From Pseudocitrobacter faecalis (lineage in GTDB: Bacteria; Pseudomonadota; Gammaproteobacteria; Enterobacterales; Enterobacteriaceae), in assembly GCA_003315335.1 (NCBI GenBank), contig QNRL01000010.1:62001-126000 (forward strand): a stretch of 64,000 bases of DNA. Direction: 5' to 3'. This document shows, piece after piece, positions 7,304 through 15,246 of this stretch. The notes beneath the pieces are model-generated. The model made no database searches. It saw nothing but the letters and a program-made list of their open reading frames with translations, and had not been told where the DNA came from. The first letter of the stretch is position 1; the number at the start of each line of letters is the position of its first letter. Made by a program: the position numbers and the translations under genes.

Positions 7304-9694
7304 TTATGTTTGAGGGAATTCTATAGCAAATGTGGCCGTGCCAGATTGACCACTTACAGCGGGAGTAACGGGATATGTGCGCTCTTCACCATTACCAAGA
7401 TCCAGTGACAGCGATTTAGTTTCACCAGGCTGGACCGTAACTCCGGCAACCGTAACGCCGAACTGGGCGTTTTTCTGAACAGTCAGGGTTCCGTTTAACT
7501 GTCCGGTAATGATAGAACCGTCCTGACGACGCAACACACTGGTTCGGATGATGGCCAGCGGCGTGTTGTCCGTTGCTTTCAGTGCTACGGCTGTGGCCAG
7601 CGTCTTGAGATTATCCAGCATAATCAGGTTAGCTGGCTGGTAGGTAAAATTAAGCGTTTTAGTGGTCCGGTTACCTGATTCGTCAATAGCCAGAGCCTCC
7701 AGATGATACATCTGTCCCGATTCGTCAGTATTGGGGAAGATTCTGGGGTATTCAGGAATAAAGACATCCTTGGATAGCGGCGTGAATGCAAGGGTGACCT
7801 TTTCAGAGTTAGGTCCACCAGCGAGCTGAAGCGATATCAGGGAAGCATCCCCAGAGGCATCAGTAACGCTTATGCGTAGGTTCTCAAGCCCTTTAACCAG
7901 TTTTCCTTCTGCGTCTGCGCCATTAAAGCTGAACGCAATAACCGGAAGCGTTGAGTCAATTTTCAGCGGTGCATTAAGCGTTTTGGTTCCTGTGTTTCCA
8001 ACAAGATCCGTGGCAGACACGCTAACAACCGTATAATCCCCGTCCGGTAGACCAGCGTATGAGAAAGTGGCGTTTTTGGTTTTATAATCGCTTTCACTGA
8101 CAGTCACAGGCTTCAGGGTGAAAGTTTCCCCCCGGGCATTTTTAAGGGTGGCTTCGAAAACTTTGGTATCCCAGTAGCTGATGTTCCAGGCGTTGACGCG
8201 ATCATTATCGGTGGCCGTCATAGTGATTGTCTTGGAGGCCTTGTTTACCTGAGCGACATTAACCACCGGTGGGTTGTTATCCCAGATAACCGTAAAATTA
8301 CCAGCAAGCGCATCGAATATGCTGTCACCATCTTTTCCCGAGTAAAGATGCAGATACTCAAATCCTTTGTCACTGGTGTAGTTGAAGTTAACCGTCATCT
8401 CGCATGAACTTTGTCCGACAGGAATAGTGCAGAACCAGGCTGCATTTTTTACCGTTCTGAACTTTTGCACGTATGGTCGGGGTTCTGCGGTTACCTTTAT
8501 GCGGCTAATGGTGGCGGTTTTAACGCTGATTGAGGCCTGAGTTAACCACTCACTGGTATCACTCCGGTACATCTCTTTAGCCACTATCTTCGGGGCTATT
8601 TCCATCGCCGGGGCTGGAGTGAAGTTGAGGGAGTTATGATGAATTCGTCTTACTCCTCCCGCCAGAGTCTGAAATTCATGATAAGTATCCCCCACATTTG
8701 GATATATGTATTTGAAAGTATAGATATTATAAGTGCTATCGGACGTCTGGAAATTCGAGTCCGCCCAGCCATATTTGGAACCGTTAACAGCAGTAAAGTC
8801 ACTTTTCTTCCTTAATACCCGTACGGAAATAGGGTTCTGGAAGACGGTCATGCCAGACTGATAGGAGACCCATGATCCGGTAGTGGCGTCCTGCACCTGG
8901 ATGATATCGTCAGGCTTAACCCGATCAATTACGCTTCGGCGGCTTAGTTCGCTCCTGTTTCCCGCTTTGTCATAAAGGTAGATCCCCACTTTATATTCAG
9001 AGCGGTTTTCCGGTGCCAGGGCATTGCTGCTTGCGTCGGCGACTTGAACGGTTACGCTACCTTCCACTGTATTAATTTCCGCTGGCTTTTTACGCTCCAC
9101 TCCAGCGGCATCGGTTATGAAATATTCAGCATTAGCAAGCCCGGAACCTTTATCACTCAGTCCATTAAAGACCAGTGCCTGGACGCTGGCGTACTGCATA
9201 CCGGCTGGTACTGAAGTGAAGATCGCTTCGCTGCCAAAGTTCCACCCATTTCTCGTATAACTTATGGTACCCGTTGCCGGAGGCGTTCGGTCAATTGCAA
9301 GCGGGTAATCCTGCCGGGAGACCTCCTTCCCTTGCAAGTCGGTAATCACCTCTCTGAGGGTGAAGCTATCTTCTCCCATCGCTGGTACGGTCAGAGTCTT
9401 GCCGTAATAATCAAAGCCTGTCGAAGATGTGGTACGGTCATCAACGGTAACCAGGCTGCTTTTCGTGCTCCAGATGAGGCTCCCGTCACTTTTCAGCAGA
9501 CTGAGCGTAATATAACGGTCCAGACCGGAAATAACGGCAACGTCAAAGCTCGTTACCGGATTAATCCATACGGATGCAGGCGATACGGTCTTTTTAACGT
9601 TCAGGGTATCTTTAAAGCTGAATTCTGCGATTTCAGCGGAAGCTCCTGCGCTGAAACCTGCAAATGCAATAAGCAGGGCTAGTTTGATTTTCAT
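7304..9694 (-). CDS. Exported Ig-like repeat protein 1 (796 aa)
   Basis: Secreted or surface protein of 796 residues. I chose ATG 9694 because GGAGAC lies 8 bases upstream and it begins a standard signal peptide (MKIKLALLIAFAG, cleavage after ASA). An alternative TTG lies 9 codons upstream. The mature part has an N-terminal block with ISGLDRY and YYGK, then beta-rich Ig-like modules marked by DRTPP/DNNPP joints, and a conserved C-terminal block (LEN[LV]R, EYPRIFPN, NLKTLA). Two paralogues lie at 15247 and 21941. Related Ig-like proteins of R27 are reported to act in conjugation and at the cell surface; such a role here is inferred. A dispersed palindrome lies 135 bases upstream of the start. 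Confidence 0.8.
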   Translation of the reverse strand: MKIKLALLIAFAGFSAGASAEIAEFSFKDTLNVKKTVSPASVWINPVTSFDVAVISGLDRYITLSLLKSDGSLIWSTKSSLVTVDDRTTSSTGFDYYGKTLTVPAMGEDSFTLREVITDLQGKEVSRQDYPLAIDRTPPATGTISYTRNGWNFGSEAIFTSVPAGMQYASVQALVFNGLSDKGSGLANAEYFITDAAGVERKKPAEINTVEGSVTVQVADASSNALAPENRSEYKVGIYLYDKAGNRSELSRRSVIDRVKPDDIIQVQDATTGSWVSYQSGMTVFQNPISVRVLRKKSDFTAVNGSKYGWADSNFQTSDSTYNIYTFKYIYPNVGDTYHEFQTLAGGVRRIHHNSLNFTPAPAMEIAPKIVAKEMYRSDTSEWLTQASISVKTATISRIKVTAEPRPYVQKFRTVKNAAWFCTIPVGQSSCEMTVNFNYTSDKGFEYLHLYSGKDGDSIFDALAGNFTVIWDNNPPVVNVAQVNKASKTITMTATDNDRVNAWNISYWDTKVFEATLKNARGETFTLKPVTVSESDYKTKNATFSYAGLPDGDYTVVSVSATDLVGNTGTKTLNAPLKIDSTLPVIAFSFNGADAEGKLVKGLENLRISVTDASGDASLISLQLAGGPNSEKVTLAFTPLSKDVFIPEYPRIFPNTDESGQMYHLEALAIDESGNRTTKTLNFTYQPANLIMLDNLKTLATAVALKATDNTPLAIIRTSVLRRQDGSIITGQLNGTLTVQKNAQFGVTVAGVTVQPGETKSLSLDLGNGEERTYPVTPAVSGQSGTATFAIEFPQT

Positions 9695-10096
9695 GGGTTG
9701 TCTCCTGATCAGGTTCCCCATGATACTTTTTCAGTGTTCGTGATCTTTTCGGGAAAATAGCTATTTTTGATGTTTTTCTTTTCTGCCCGGCGGGACTTTT
9801 TTTGTTTACGTGAATGCAACAAAACCAGAAAAGTTACTTTTTGATAGGGTAAAATTAGGTTTCCCTAATTTCCAGAAGCAAGCGAAAGCAGAACTAGCTT
9901 AATAGCCATTAAGAACGCCATACCTATTGATAAATAACGCTCCTTACATTTAATGATTTGAGCATTTAAAAATGAATTAGCGAAAGAATTTTGGTTTGCT
10001 TTTTATTGCATGAGTAAAACAGTATTAATAATCCGGAGCCATTAGAACGTACTCTAAAGACTCCGGTATACAGATATCTTGCCAGTAAAAATGGCC
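9695..10096. other. Intergenic promoter region of Ig-like gene 1
   Basis: AT-rich, no gene supported. It contains a perfect dispersed palindrome (9829-9841) about 135 bases upstream of the Ig-like gene start. Confidence 0.45.
9829..9841. promoter_or_regulatory. Dispersed palindrome AAAAGTWACTTTT (perfect copy)
   Basis: Perfect AAAAGTTACTTTT in the region upstream of Ig-like gene 1. The Ig-like gene 3 has two copies at a comparable upstream position. Confidence 0.65.
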
Positions 10097-10348
10097 TTAC
10101 TCCTCATCATCCCCCAGCGCTTTTTTGATGGCGCGGCGGCGGGCTGCATCACCTACACGATATCCGACTGAATATACGTCATTCAACCGGCGCAGAATAA
10201 GATTTATTTCCTCATCCTGAATGTAGGCAGGTAAACACAGAACCACGTCGCCATCTTCATCATAGACTCGAACAACTTCCTTCTGCCCATCTCGCTCGCG
10301 AATAATCTGGACATGCTGAACCCTGGTGTATTCTGGGTTTACGCTCAT
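10097..10348 (-). CDS. Small hypothetical protein (83 aa)
   Basis: 83 residues, acidic C terminus (KKALGDDEE). The sequence VVRVYDEDGDVVLCLPAY resembles a small beta-sheet domain followed by a helix. Start at ATG 10348 with an AGAGAG-like site. It is last in a reverse-strand run of five small genes from 11865 to 10097. Function unknown. Confidence 0.6.
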   Translation of the reverse strand: MSVNPEYTRVQHVQIIRERDGQKEVVRVYDEDGDVVLCLPAYIQDEEINLILRRLNDVYSVGYRVGDAARRRAIKKALGDDEE

Positions 10349-10380
10349 TTTAAGTATCTCTCTGTAATTGTTGTTACCAG

Positions 10381-10584
10381 TTAGCTATAAGCCGGATAAT
10401 TCTGGTATTCAGTGTTCTGCACAGCAATCGCCTGCTCGTGGATCATTGACACTGCCAGGCGGGCTTTAACTCGCTTGCTGGTGAGAAAACGCTTCACTTC
10501 TTTAAGTTCGCTGCCAGCCGACAGCATATTGAAGACATGCTGTTTGAGACTGTTGTTATTTTTGGCCACTTGTTTCTCCATCAT
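10381..10584 (-). CDS. Small basic hypothetical protein (67 aa or 62 aa)
   Basis: The frame begins with two ATGs at 10584 and 10581, but a GTG at 10569 has a better ribosome site (GGAGAAACAA), so the real product may be 62 residues. It overlaps the 3' end of the 10556-10813 gene, consistent with translational coupling. The sequence (VKRFLTSKRVKARLAVSMIHEQ) is basic and helical and may bind nucleic acid. No family recognised. Confidence 0.55.
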   Translation of the reverse strand: MMEKQVAKNNNSLKQHVFNMLSAGSELKEVKRFLTSKRVKARLAVSMIHEQAIAVQNTEYQNYPAYS

Positions 10585-10813
10585 CTTTGTACATGGTTAT
10601 TTCAGGCTGGCCTGCCAGATCACACACGTTATCCATATGCTTTTGGACCCAGTCTGTTAGACCCAGACCTTCGGCCTTTGCCTGATTGACGTAACGCAGT
10701 TTACGTTCAGGGGTAACCCGCATCTGTAGTTGTGCCGTCGCTGGAACCGCCTCTTTCAGGGCGTTAAGGCCCCTCTGATCACGGGCCTGAATTGATGGTT
10801 TACCGCTAGGCAT
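10556..10813 (-). CDS. Small protein with ribbon-helix-helix-like segment (85 aa)
   Basis: 85 residues. The stretch AQLQMRVTPERKLRYVNQAK followed by LGLTDWVQKHMD has the beta strand-helix-helix look of a ribbon-helix-helix DNA-binding protein, such as an antitoxin or plasmid copy/partition regulator. The ATG at 10813 overlaps the end of the 10806-11237 gene by 8 bases, so they form an operon. Its target is not visible. The family is suggested, not proven. Confidence 0.58.
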   Translation of the reverse strand: MPSGKPSIQARDQRGLNALKEAVPATAQLQMRVTPERKLRYVNQAKAEGLGLTDWVQKHMDNVCDLAGQPEITMYKDDGETSGQK

Positions 10814-11237
10814 CTGATGTATCGCTCTCCCGGCGAGCGGTGGACAGCTCTATTTCTTTTGCGATAGCTTTATCTATGGCATCCAGCTGCATGGCAAACT
10901 TGATTTCAAGCGAACAGCGTAATGCCTTCAGGGCGCGTTCTTTGGTGCTGTATTGTGGTATGCCGTTCTGGCTACCATTCATGCCTCGCATGCGGCGGGA
11001 GGTTGCATCGACAACCTCTCCCTCTTCCCGTGTGCCGTGAACCGTAGTTCCGCTCCATGTCGGATAAACAGTGCCAGTGGCGGTGTTGAAGCTCCAGCCG
11101 TTTTGGTATTCCCCCGAGACCTCTGGTACGGGCATATCGCGTTCAACGCCATAGTCAGACCAGCGTAAAGCGCGGTTTATTCTGGCCTGTGCCACCAGCT
11201 CATCATACGCGGCTTGTTCTTTTTTATTCATCGCCAT
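10806..11237 (-). CDS. Hypothetical protein (143 aa)
   Basis: 143 residues, soluble, starting MAMNKKEQAAYDELVAQARI at ATG 11237, with GGAGA upstream. An ATG two codons later is equally possible. It ends in a charged helix (DAIDKAIAKEIELSTARRES). It overlaps the next gene by 8 bases. No recognised family. Confidence 0.62.
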   Translation of the reverse strand: MAMNKKEQAAYDELVAQARINRALRWSDYGVERDMPVPEVSGEYQNGWSFNTATGTVYPTWSGTTVHGTREEGEVVDATSRRMRGMNGSQNGIPQYSTKERALKALRCSLEIKFAMQLDAIDKAIAKEIELSTARRESDTSDA

Positions 11238-11340
11238 TTAGGGCAATCTCCTTAGAGGGGAATTAGGTGTTATATCGGTACGTAAGTGCTTTTCAGGCCT
11301 AATCTCTGACAAGGCCTGATGTGCCAGACTGCCGTTGCAT

Positions 11341-11865
11341 TCACCGTTTTATGGCGGTTGACAGAGCCTCATTAAGAGCCGCAATTAGCTCAGGCGAAGT
11401 CGGCTCCAGATTTTTGGAAGCGTTCAGCAGCTCCTGAAGTGAAGAGATTTCCTTTGGCTCCACCTGGTTTGTTTCAGGTGCCGTTTTTTGCACTTCATCC
11501 AGTGTACGCTGTGCACCGTTATCCAGCACCAGCACCCCCCCGGCACGAATTTCTGAAATGGTGCGCAACGTATACATCAATTTATCCCAGACACGGCTAC
11601 CAACCTCGAACCCGGAATCAGCTACTTTTTCTTCATTATGCTTTTGAAAAATTTCTTCTAACCAAGTGGTGAAGCGCTTTCCAAAAGTATTGGCGGCTAA
11701 AGAAGTGCAGGAATAAACCTGTTCGACCTGTTTTGTTCCATTTTTATCAGTGAATGTAATGAGACCGATTCGGCCACTGTTAACAGTGTAAAAGCGAGGT
11801 TGAAAGCCAGCTTTGAGAAGGTTTTCAATAGCTGAAAAAAAATCTTTTTTGAGCATCGGTTTCAA
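11341..11865 (-). CDS. Hypothetical protein (174 aa), probable TTG start
   Basis: 174 residues, no motif recognised. The TTG at 11865 has AGGAAA eight bases upstream, while the first ATG (11856) would leave 17 bases to that site, so TTG looks correct. The N-terminal half is beta-rich (RFYTVNSGRIGLITFTDKNG) and the C-terminal third is helical. An inverted repeat (TCAGGCCT / AGGCCTGA, 11293-11319) lies beyond the stop. It probably leads the reverse-strand run to 10097. Confidence 0.58.
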   Translation of the reverse strand: MKPMLKKDFFSAIENLLKAGFQPRFYTVNSGRIGLITFTDKNGTKQVEQVYSCTSLAANTFGKRFTTWLEEIFQKHNEEKVADSGFEVGSRVWDKLMYTLRTISEIRAGGVLVLDNGAQRTLDEVQKTAPETNQVEPKEISSLQELLNASKNLEPTSPELIAALNEALSTAIKR

Positions 11866-12187
11866 AATGGTTTTCCTTTTATGCCCGGTGCCGCCGGGGC
11901 GGTGGCGTTAAATATACGCCATGTAAGTAAATTAATTTATACCCATTTGATTGTCAATACAAACAAAAAAACAAACCATGTTTATTATTTTATCAACGAT
12001 GCTATTTTAAAGTCCGTCTAAAATAAAAAACCAAAAAGTTAAATTTGAAGCCGTCCTTCCTAAATTCATTTCTTGCGCATATTAGCACCCTGCTTTAAGT
12101 AAATAATTTTTGAAAAAGTTGTCTGGAGGTTATTAGCTCGTGCATCTGGATTGGTAATATAAAGCCAACACAGAAAAGGAAAACAAA
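11866..12187. other. Divergent promoter region
   Basis: A very AT-rich 322-base gap between a reverse-strand and a forward-strand gene. It must hold promoters for both, but I see no unambiguous -35/-10 pair and no dispersed palindrome. Confidence 0.4.
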
Positions 12188-12952
12188 ATGTATAAATTAG
12201 TATCTCCTCGTGAACTGACTGAGATTATTACCGGTTTACTGCTTAAACCTGAACTCCTTGGTGAGCTGGACTCACCAGAAAAGCATCGGATGTTTATGGC
12301 AGATTTAGGCCGCGTGGTGGCCGAACATTGTGGAGGTCTGGTAAACAGCGTCGTCTTGCCAGGAACAGAAGTTACAGTGTCGGATGGGTTACCGCTTAAT
12401 GGCCAGCCGGTACGTTATCTCGGAATCAAAGAGAACATCCCTCACCTCCTTGTAGAGCCTGATGCTTCCTTACCTTCGCTCGCTAAAAACGTCTGGATGT
12501 ATGCAGATCCTGAAGGCTGGAAAGAACATTTTGGAGCTGAGGAAGACTGCCTTACTCCTGAAATGATGCAGCTGTTCCGTAAAGGTATCCAGGCTCTTCA
12601 GAAAGAGCATGACACCCCTGAAATTAGCCTCACACTTCAGGACTGGCGCCTGGAGGAGGAAACACTGCCAGAAGAGGACAGTCAGGCCTATCAGGTCAGC
12701 GTTACCGGCCAACATAACATCCACTGTGAAGTTGTTAACAAGGAAGGTAACCCCTGTTTTGGTGTCATGTTCGAAATCGATCAGGGTGTGCCTGCCTTAC
12801 ACATCAACACCGGCGGGGATATGTTGCTCCACATTCATTGCGCCCATAACGGACTCGTTCTGACCCCTGATGCAAGCGGTCAGCGATTTGATAAGGCTCC
12901 CGTTGACCGCTTCTCTTATAACAGCCCATCCCTGCTGTTGTCTGCCGACTAA
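12188..12952 (+). CDS. Hypothetical protein (254 aa)
   Basis: 254 residues, acidic and soluble, first gene of a forward cluster that includes a methyltransferase. The ATG at 12188 follows AAAAGGAAAA. I recognise no domain. The C-terminal half has a beta-rich character (VSVTGQHNIHCEVVNKEGN). The gap to the methyltransferase start is 80 bases. Function unknown. Confidence 0.65.
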   Translation: MYKLVSPRELTEIITGLLLKPELLGELDSPEKHRMFMADLGRVVAEHCGGLVNSVVLPGTEVTVSDGLPLNGQPVRYLGIKENIPHLLVEPDASLPSLAKNVWMYADPEGWKEHFGAEEDCLTPEMMQLFRKGIQALQKEHDTPEISLTLQDWRLEEETLPEEDSQAYQVSVTGQHNIHCEVVNKEGNPCFGVMFEIDQGVPALHINTGGDMLLHIHCAHNGLVLTPDASGQRFDKAPVDRFSYNSPSLLLSAD

Positions 12953-13032
12953 CCAAGGCCAAATCTGAATTGTCCCGTTTAAGTAACCAACCCGCTGCCG
13001 CCAGGCGGGTAAATCCTCTTAATGGAGTTTTA

Positions 13033-13794
13033 ATGCAAATCTCAACTGAAGTTCTGAACGTCTTATCTCGCTGCCGTGCTGAAGGGAACTTTCTTTTCCT
13101 GGCCGACCAGCTCGACCGCAGCATTTATGTTAAGACAAACAAAGTGCTCGAAGCCGCCGGTGGCAAATGGAACCGAAAAGAGCAGGCACATATTTTTACG
13201 GCGGATGCAGCTGAGCGTATCGAGCAAATCATTCTGACAGGTTCGGTTGACATCCCACGAGATCTGTTCAATTTCTTCCCTACACCTGAGAATTTAGTCA
13301 CAGATATGGTTCTACGCGCTGAACCAGCTGCCGGGGAGCGTGTACTGGAGCCAGAGTTTGGTGATGGCCGCATTCTGAAAGCCTTAAAACTGGCGGCTCC
13401 GGATGCATTGATTACCGGGATCGAATTGAACGATGAGCGATTCCTTGCAGTGAAGAACGATAGTGTCCTTAGCACAGGAGTCGAGCTGGTGCATACCGAC
13501 TTTCTTGGGTACCAGCCCGATGAAACTTTTGATGTTATCGTTATGAATCCACCATTCCTTAAACGCTCTGACGTTAAACAAGTCATGCATGCCATCGCAA
13601 TGCTCGCTAAGCGAGGTCGCTTACAGGCCATTCTGTCAGCTGGGGTATTGTTCCGGGAAGACACACTGACAAAAGCGCTCAGGGAGCGAGTCAAACAACT
13701 TGGCGGACAAATTTCGCCTCTTCCGGATGATACATTTAGGGAGTCCGGAACAAAGGTCAAAACAGCCCGCCTTGAAATTGATCTTCGCCGCTAA
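13033..13794 (+). CDS. N6-adenine-type DNA methyltransferase (NPPF)
   Basis: 253 residues from ATG 13033 (GGAG six bases upstream); a TTG 21 codons earlier has no such support. Motif I is VLEPEFGDGRILKAL (about residues 104-118) and motif IV is VIVMNPPF (about 174-181). This is the alpha/gamma-type order of N6-adenine methylases. The N-terminal 80 residues (KVLEAAGGKWNRKEQAHIF) form a separate small domain that is common in plasmid methylases. The closest relative in the window is the C-terminal third of the 26399-28090 protein. Orphan, no endonuclease nearby; specificity unknown. Confidence 0.8.
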   Translation: MQISTEVLNVLSRCRAEGNFLFLADQLDRSIYVKTNKVLEAAGGKWNRKEQAHIFTADAAERIEQIILTGSVDIPRDLFNFFPTPENLVTDMVLRAEPAAGERVLEPEFGDGRILKALKLAAPDALITGIELNDERFLAVKNDSVLSTGVELVHTDFLGYQPDETFDVIVMNPPFLKRSDVKQVMHAIAMLAKRGRLQAILSAGVLFREDTLTKALRERVKQLGGQISPLPDDTFRESGTKVKTARLEIDLRR

Positions 13795-13829
13795 CTGACA
13801 AGCAACCGGAAAGAAATCTTAATACGAGT

Positions 13830-13855
13830 AGCCGGTTAAAGTTACCTGACCGGCT
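13830..13855. terminator. Inverted repeat after the methyltransferase
   Basis: Arms AGCCGGT and ACCGGCT around a 12-base loop lie 36 bases past the stop. There is no T-run, so it is a weak or processing-type terminator at best. Confidence 0.35.
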
Positions 13856-13887
13856 TAACTGACTAAATCAATAAAGAGTGAACAGAA

Positions 13888-14151
13888 ATGACGCATACTG
13901 CCGTTTCTCAGGCTAATAGTGCTTTGCAGCTACCCACGGTGGAGCATGTCTACGCTCTTCTGAAAGCAAATTGTAAACCTGACCGCTTTGACGGGCGTGA
14001 CGGACCCGTGTGGGGCCAGGAATACTCGTGGAATCTGGCAAAAGATCGCTTACAGGATCTGGAGAAATACGGTAAGGCATATGTCTCCCGTCATGAAGAC
14101 CGTATGGGGGAAGGATTTAGTTTTGGTCCTGACCTGTTAATTATTCGCTAA
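13888..14151 (+). CDS. Small hypothetical protein (87 aa)
   Basis: 87 residues starting MTHTAVSQANSALQLPTVEH, soluble, with mixed charge. No family recognised. It is in line with the methyltransferase upstream and the Ea22-like gene downstream, all on the forward strand. Confidence 0.58.
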   Translation: MTHTAVSQANSALQLPTVEHVYALLKANCKPDRFDGRDGPVWGQEYSWNLAKDRLQDLEKYGKAYVSRHEDRMGEGFSFGPDLLIIR

Positions 14152-14194
14152 CGCTCCTAATGCCTGATGATATGGTAAGCACAACTGGAAAAAT

Positions 14195-14782
14195 ATGTTT
14201 TCAAAGCCTATGACCACTTTCACACCAGAACGTATTGAACAAATTTTGGAATTTGCCGAGGGTAGTAACCCAAGCGAAGCAATGAGTCTCAGAGCTGACG
14301 AAGTTGCTGTACTGGCACGTATTGGAAAGGCAGTTATGTCGATTGCGCCTGTTTATCAGTGCGAGTTTTGCCACCATGACGCAACCGGGCAACTTCAGTG
14401 GCACTGGGAAGATGTGAACAAAGCTTTTTATGATAAATACGATCCAGACAGACGCGGAAGACGTCGAATCCTCTATACCGCCCCGCCGATGCCTTTAGTT
14501 TCGGCTGACCTGCTTAACATGGCTTCATCTGCTATTGAAGACTTGCTCACTAACAAAGACAGAAGTGGTGCGGGAATGTGGAATGACATTCCAGAACAGC
14601 TACGACGCGCAGCAGAACTGGTAATGGATAATAGCCGGGCCGCTGAAACAGAAGCGATGCTGATGCGTCTTTATGTAGAATGTGACACAGGTGAGCGCAG
14701 GGGCAACGGCACTCAATCTGGCGTAGCAATGCCTTCTTGGCAAACCGTTGAAGAGGCACGTGTGTTGCTAGGGGTGAAATGA
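14195..14782 (+). CDS. Phage Ead/Ea22-like protein
   Basis: 195 residues. The N-terminal block (FTPERIEQILEFAEG, then LRADEVAVLARIGKAV) and the YTAPP segment at about residues 93-97 are typical of Ead/Ea22-like proteins from the early regions of lambdoid phages, which are also found on plasmids. A CEFCHHD cysteine pair could bind zinc. The biochemical role of the family is unknown. A 21-codon ORF overlaps its stop by ATGA at 14779 and may be the remnant of a further gene. A terminator follows at 14876. Confidence 0.62.
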   Translation: MFSKPMTTFTPERIEQILEFAEGSNPSEAMSLRADEVAVLARIGKAVMSIAPVYQCEFCHHDATGQLQWHWEDVNKAFYDKYDPDRRGRRRILYTAPPMPLVSADLLNMASSAIEDLLTNKDRSGAGMWNDIPEQLRRAAELVMDNSRAAETEAMLMRLYVECDTGERRGNGTQSGVAMPSWQTVEEARVLLGVK

Positions 14783-14875
14783 TGCAGTTCTCGCCAGGGC
14801 AGTTTGTAATTCACAACAAGAAGCGCCTTGCGGAACGAAGGTAGACGTACTGACTGAGGTTCACTCCCCTCTCGA

Positions 14876-14901
14876 CTGGTGGCGTAATGCCGCCAGGTTT
14901 T
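14876..14901 (+). terminator. Rho-independent terminator of the 12-14.8 kb cluster
   Basis: An imperfect stem CTGGTGGC / GCCGCCAG with a short GTAAT-type loop, followed by GTTTT, about 95 bases past the last gene. Confidence 0.6.
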
Positions 14902-15246
14902 GATTCATATATGCCGTCCGTTAACGCATTTATATCTGACATACCTAATTTATCCTGATTCTTTTTTACACAAAGTAAAAGCATCACTTAATGCGATATG
15001 TGGATGCCGATAGTTTCAGGCTAATGTTATAAGTTTTGCAATCGTTGCCAGTTTGGACACCACAGAAATGTCAGATGTAATTCCAAAAAGAAAGATTTCC
15101 GTCCTGAACGCACAATAAGGTTTGTCGAAAGGCAAATTATAGATTTGTAATTTCGAGCACCATATGGAGAAGTTTTTTATACTTTTACGAACATAGTGAC
15201 CTTTAGGAAAAGCTTAAAATAACACCAAACCTAAAGGGGAATAAGA
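14902..15246. other. Intergenic region upstream of Ig-like gene 2
   Basis: An AT-rich gap of 345 bases with no gene supported and no clear promoter. Unlike the other two Ig-like genes, no AAAAGTWACTTTT copy lies directly upstream. Confidence 0.4.

Noticed and set aside
13125..13760. A 211-codon reverse-strand frame
   Set aside because: It lies opposite the NPPF methyltransferase, is rich in Ser, Arg and Pro as shadows often are, and has no ribosome site.
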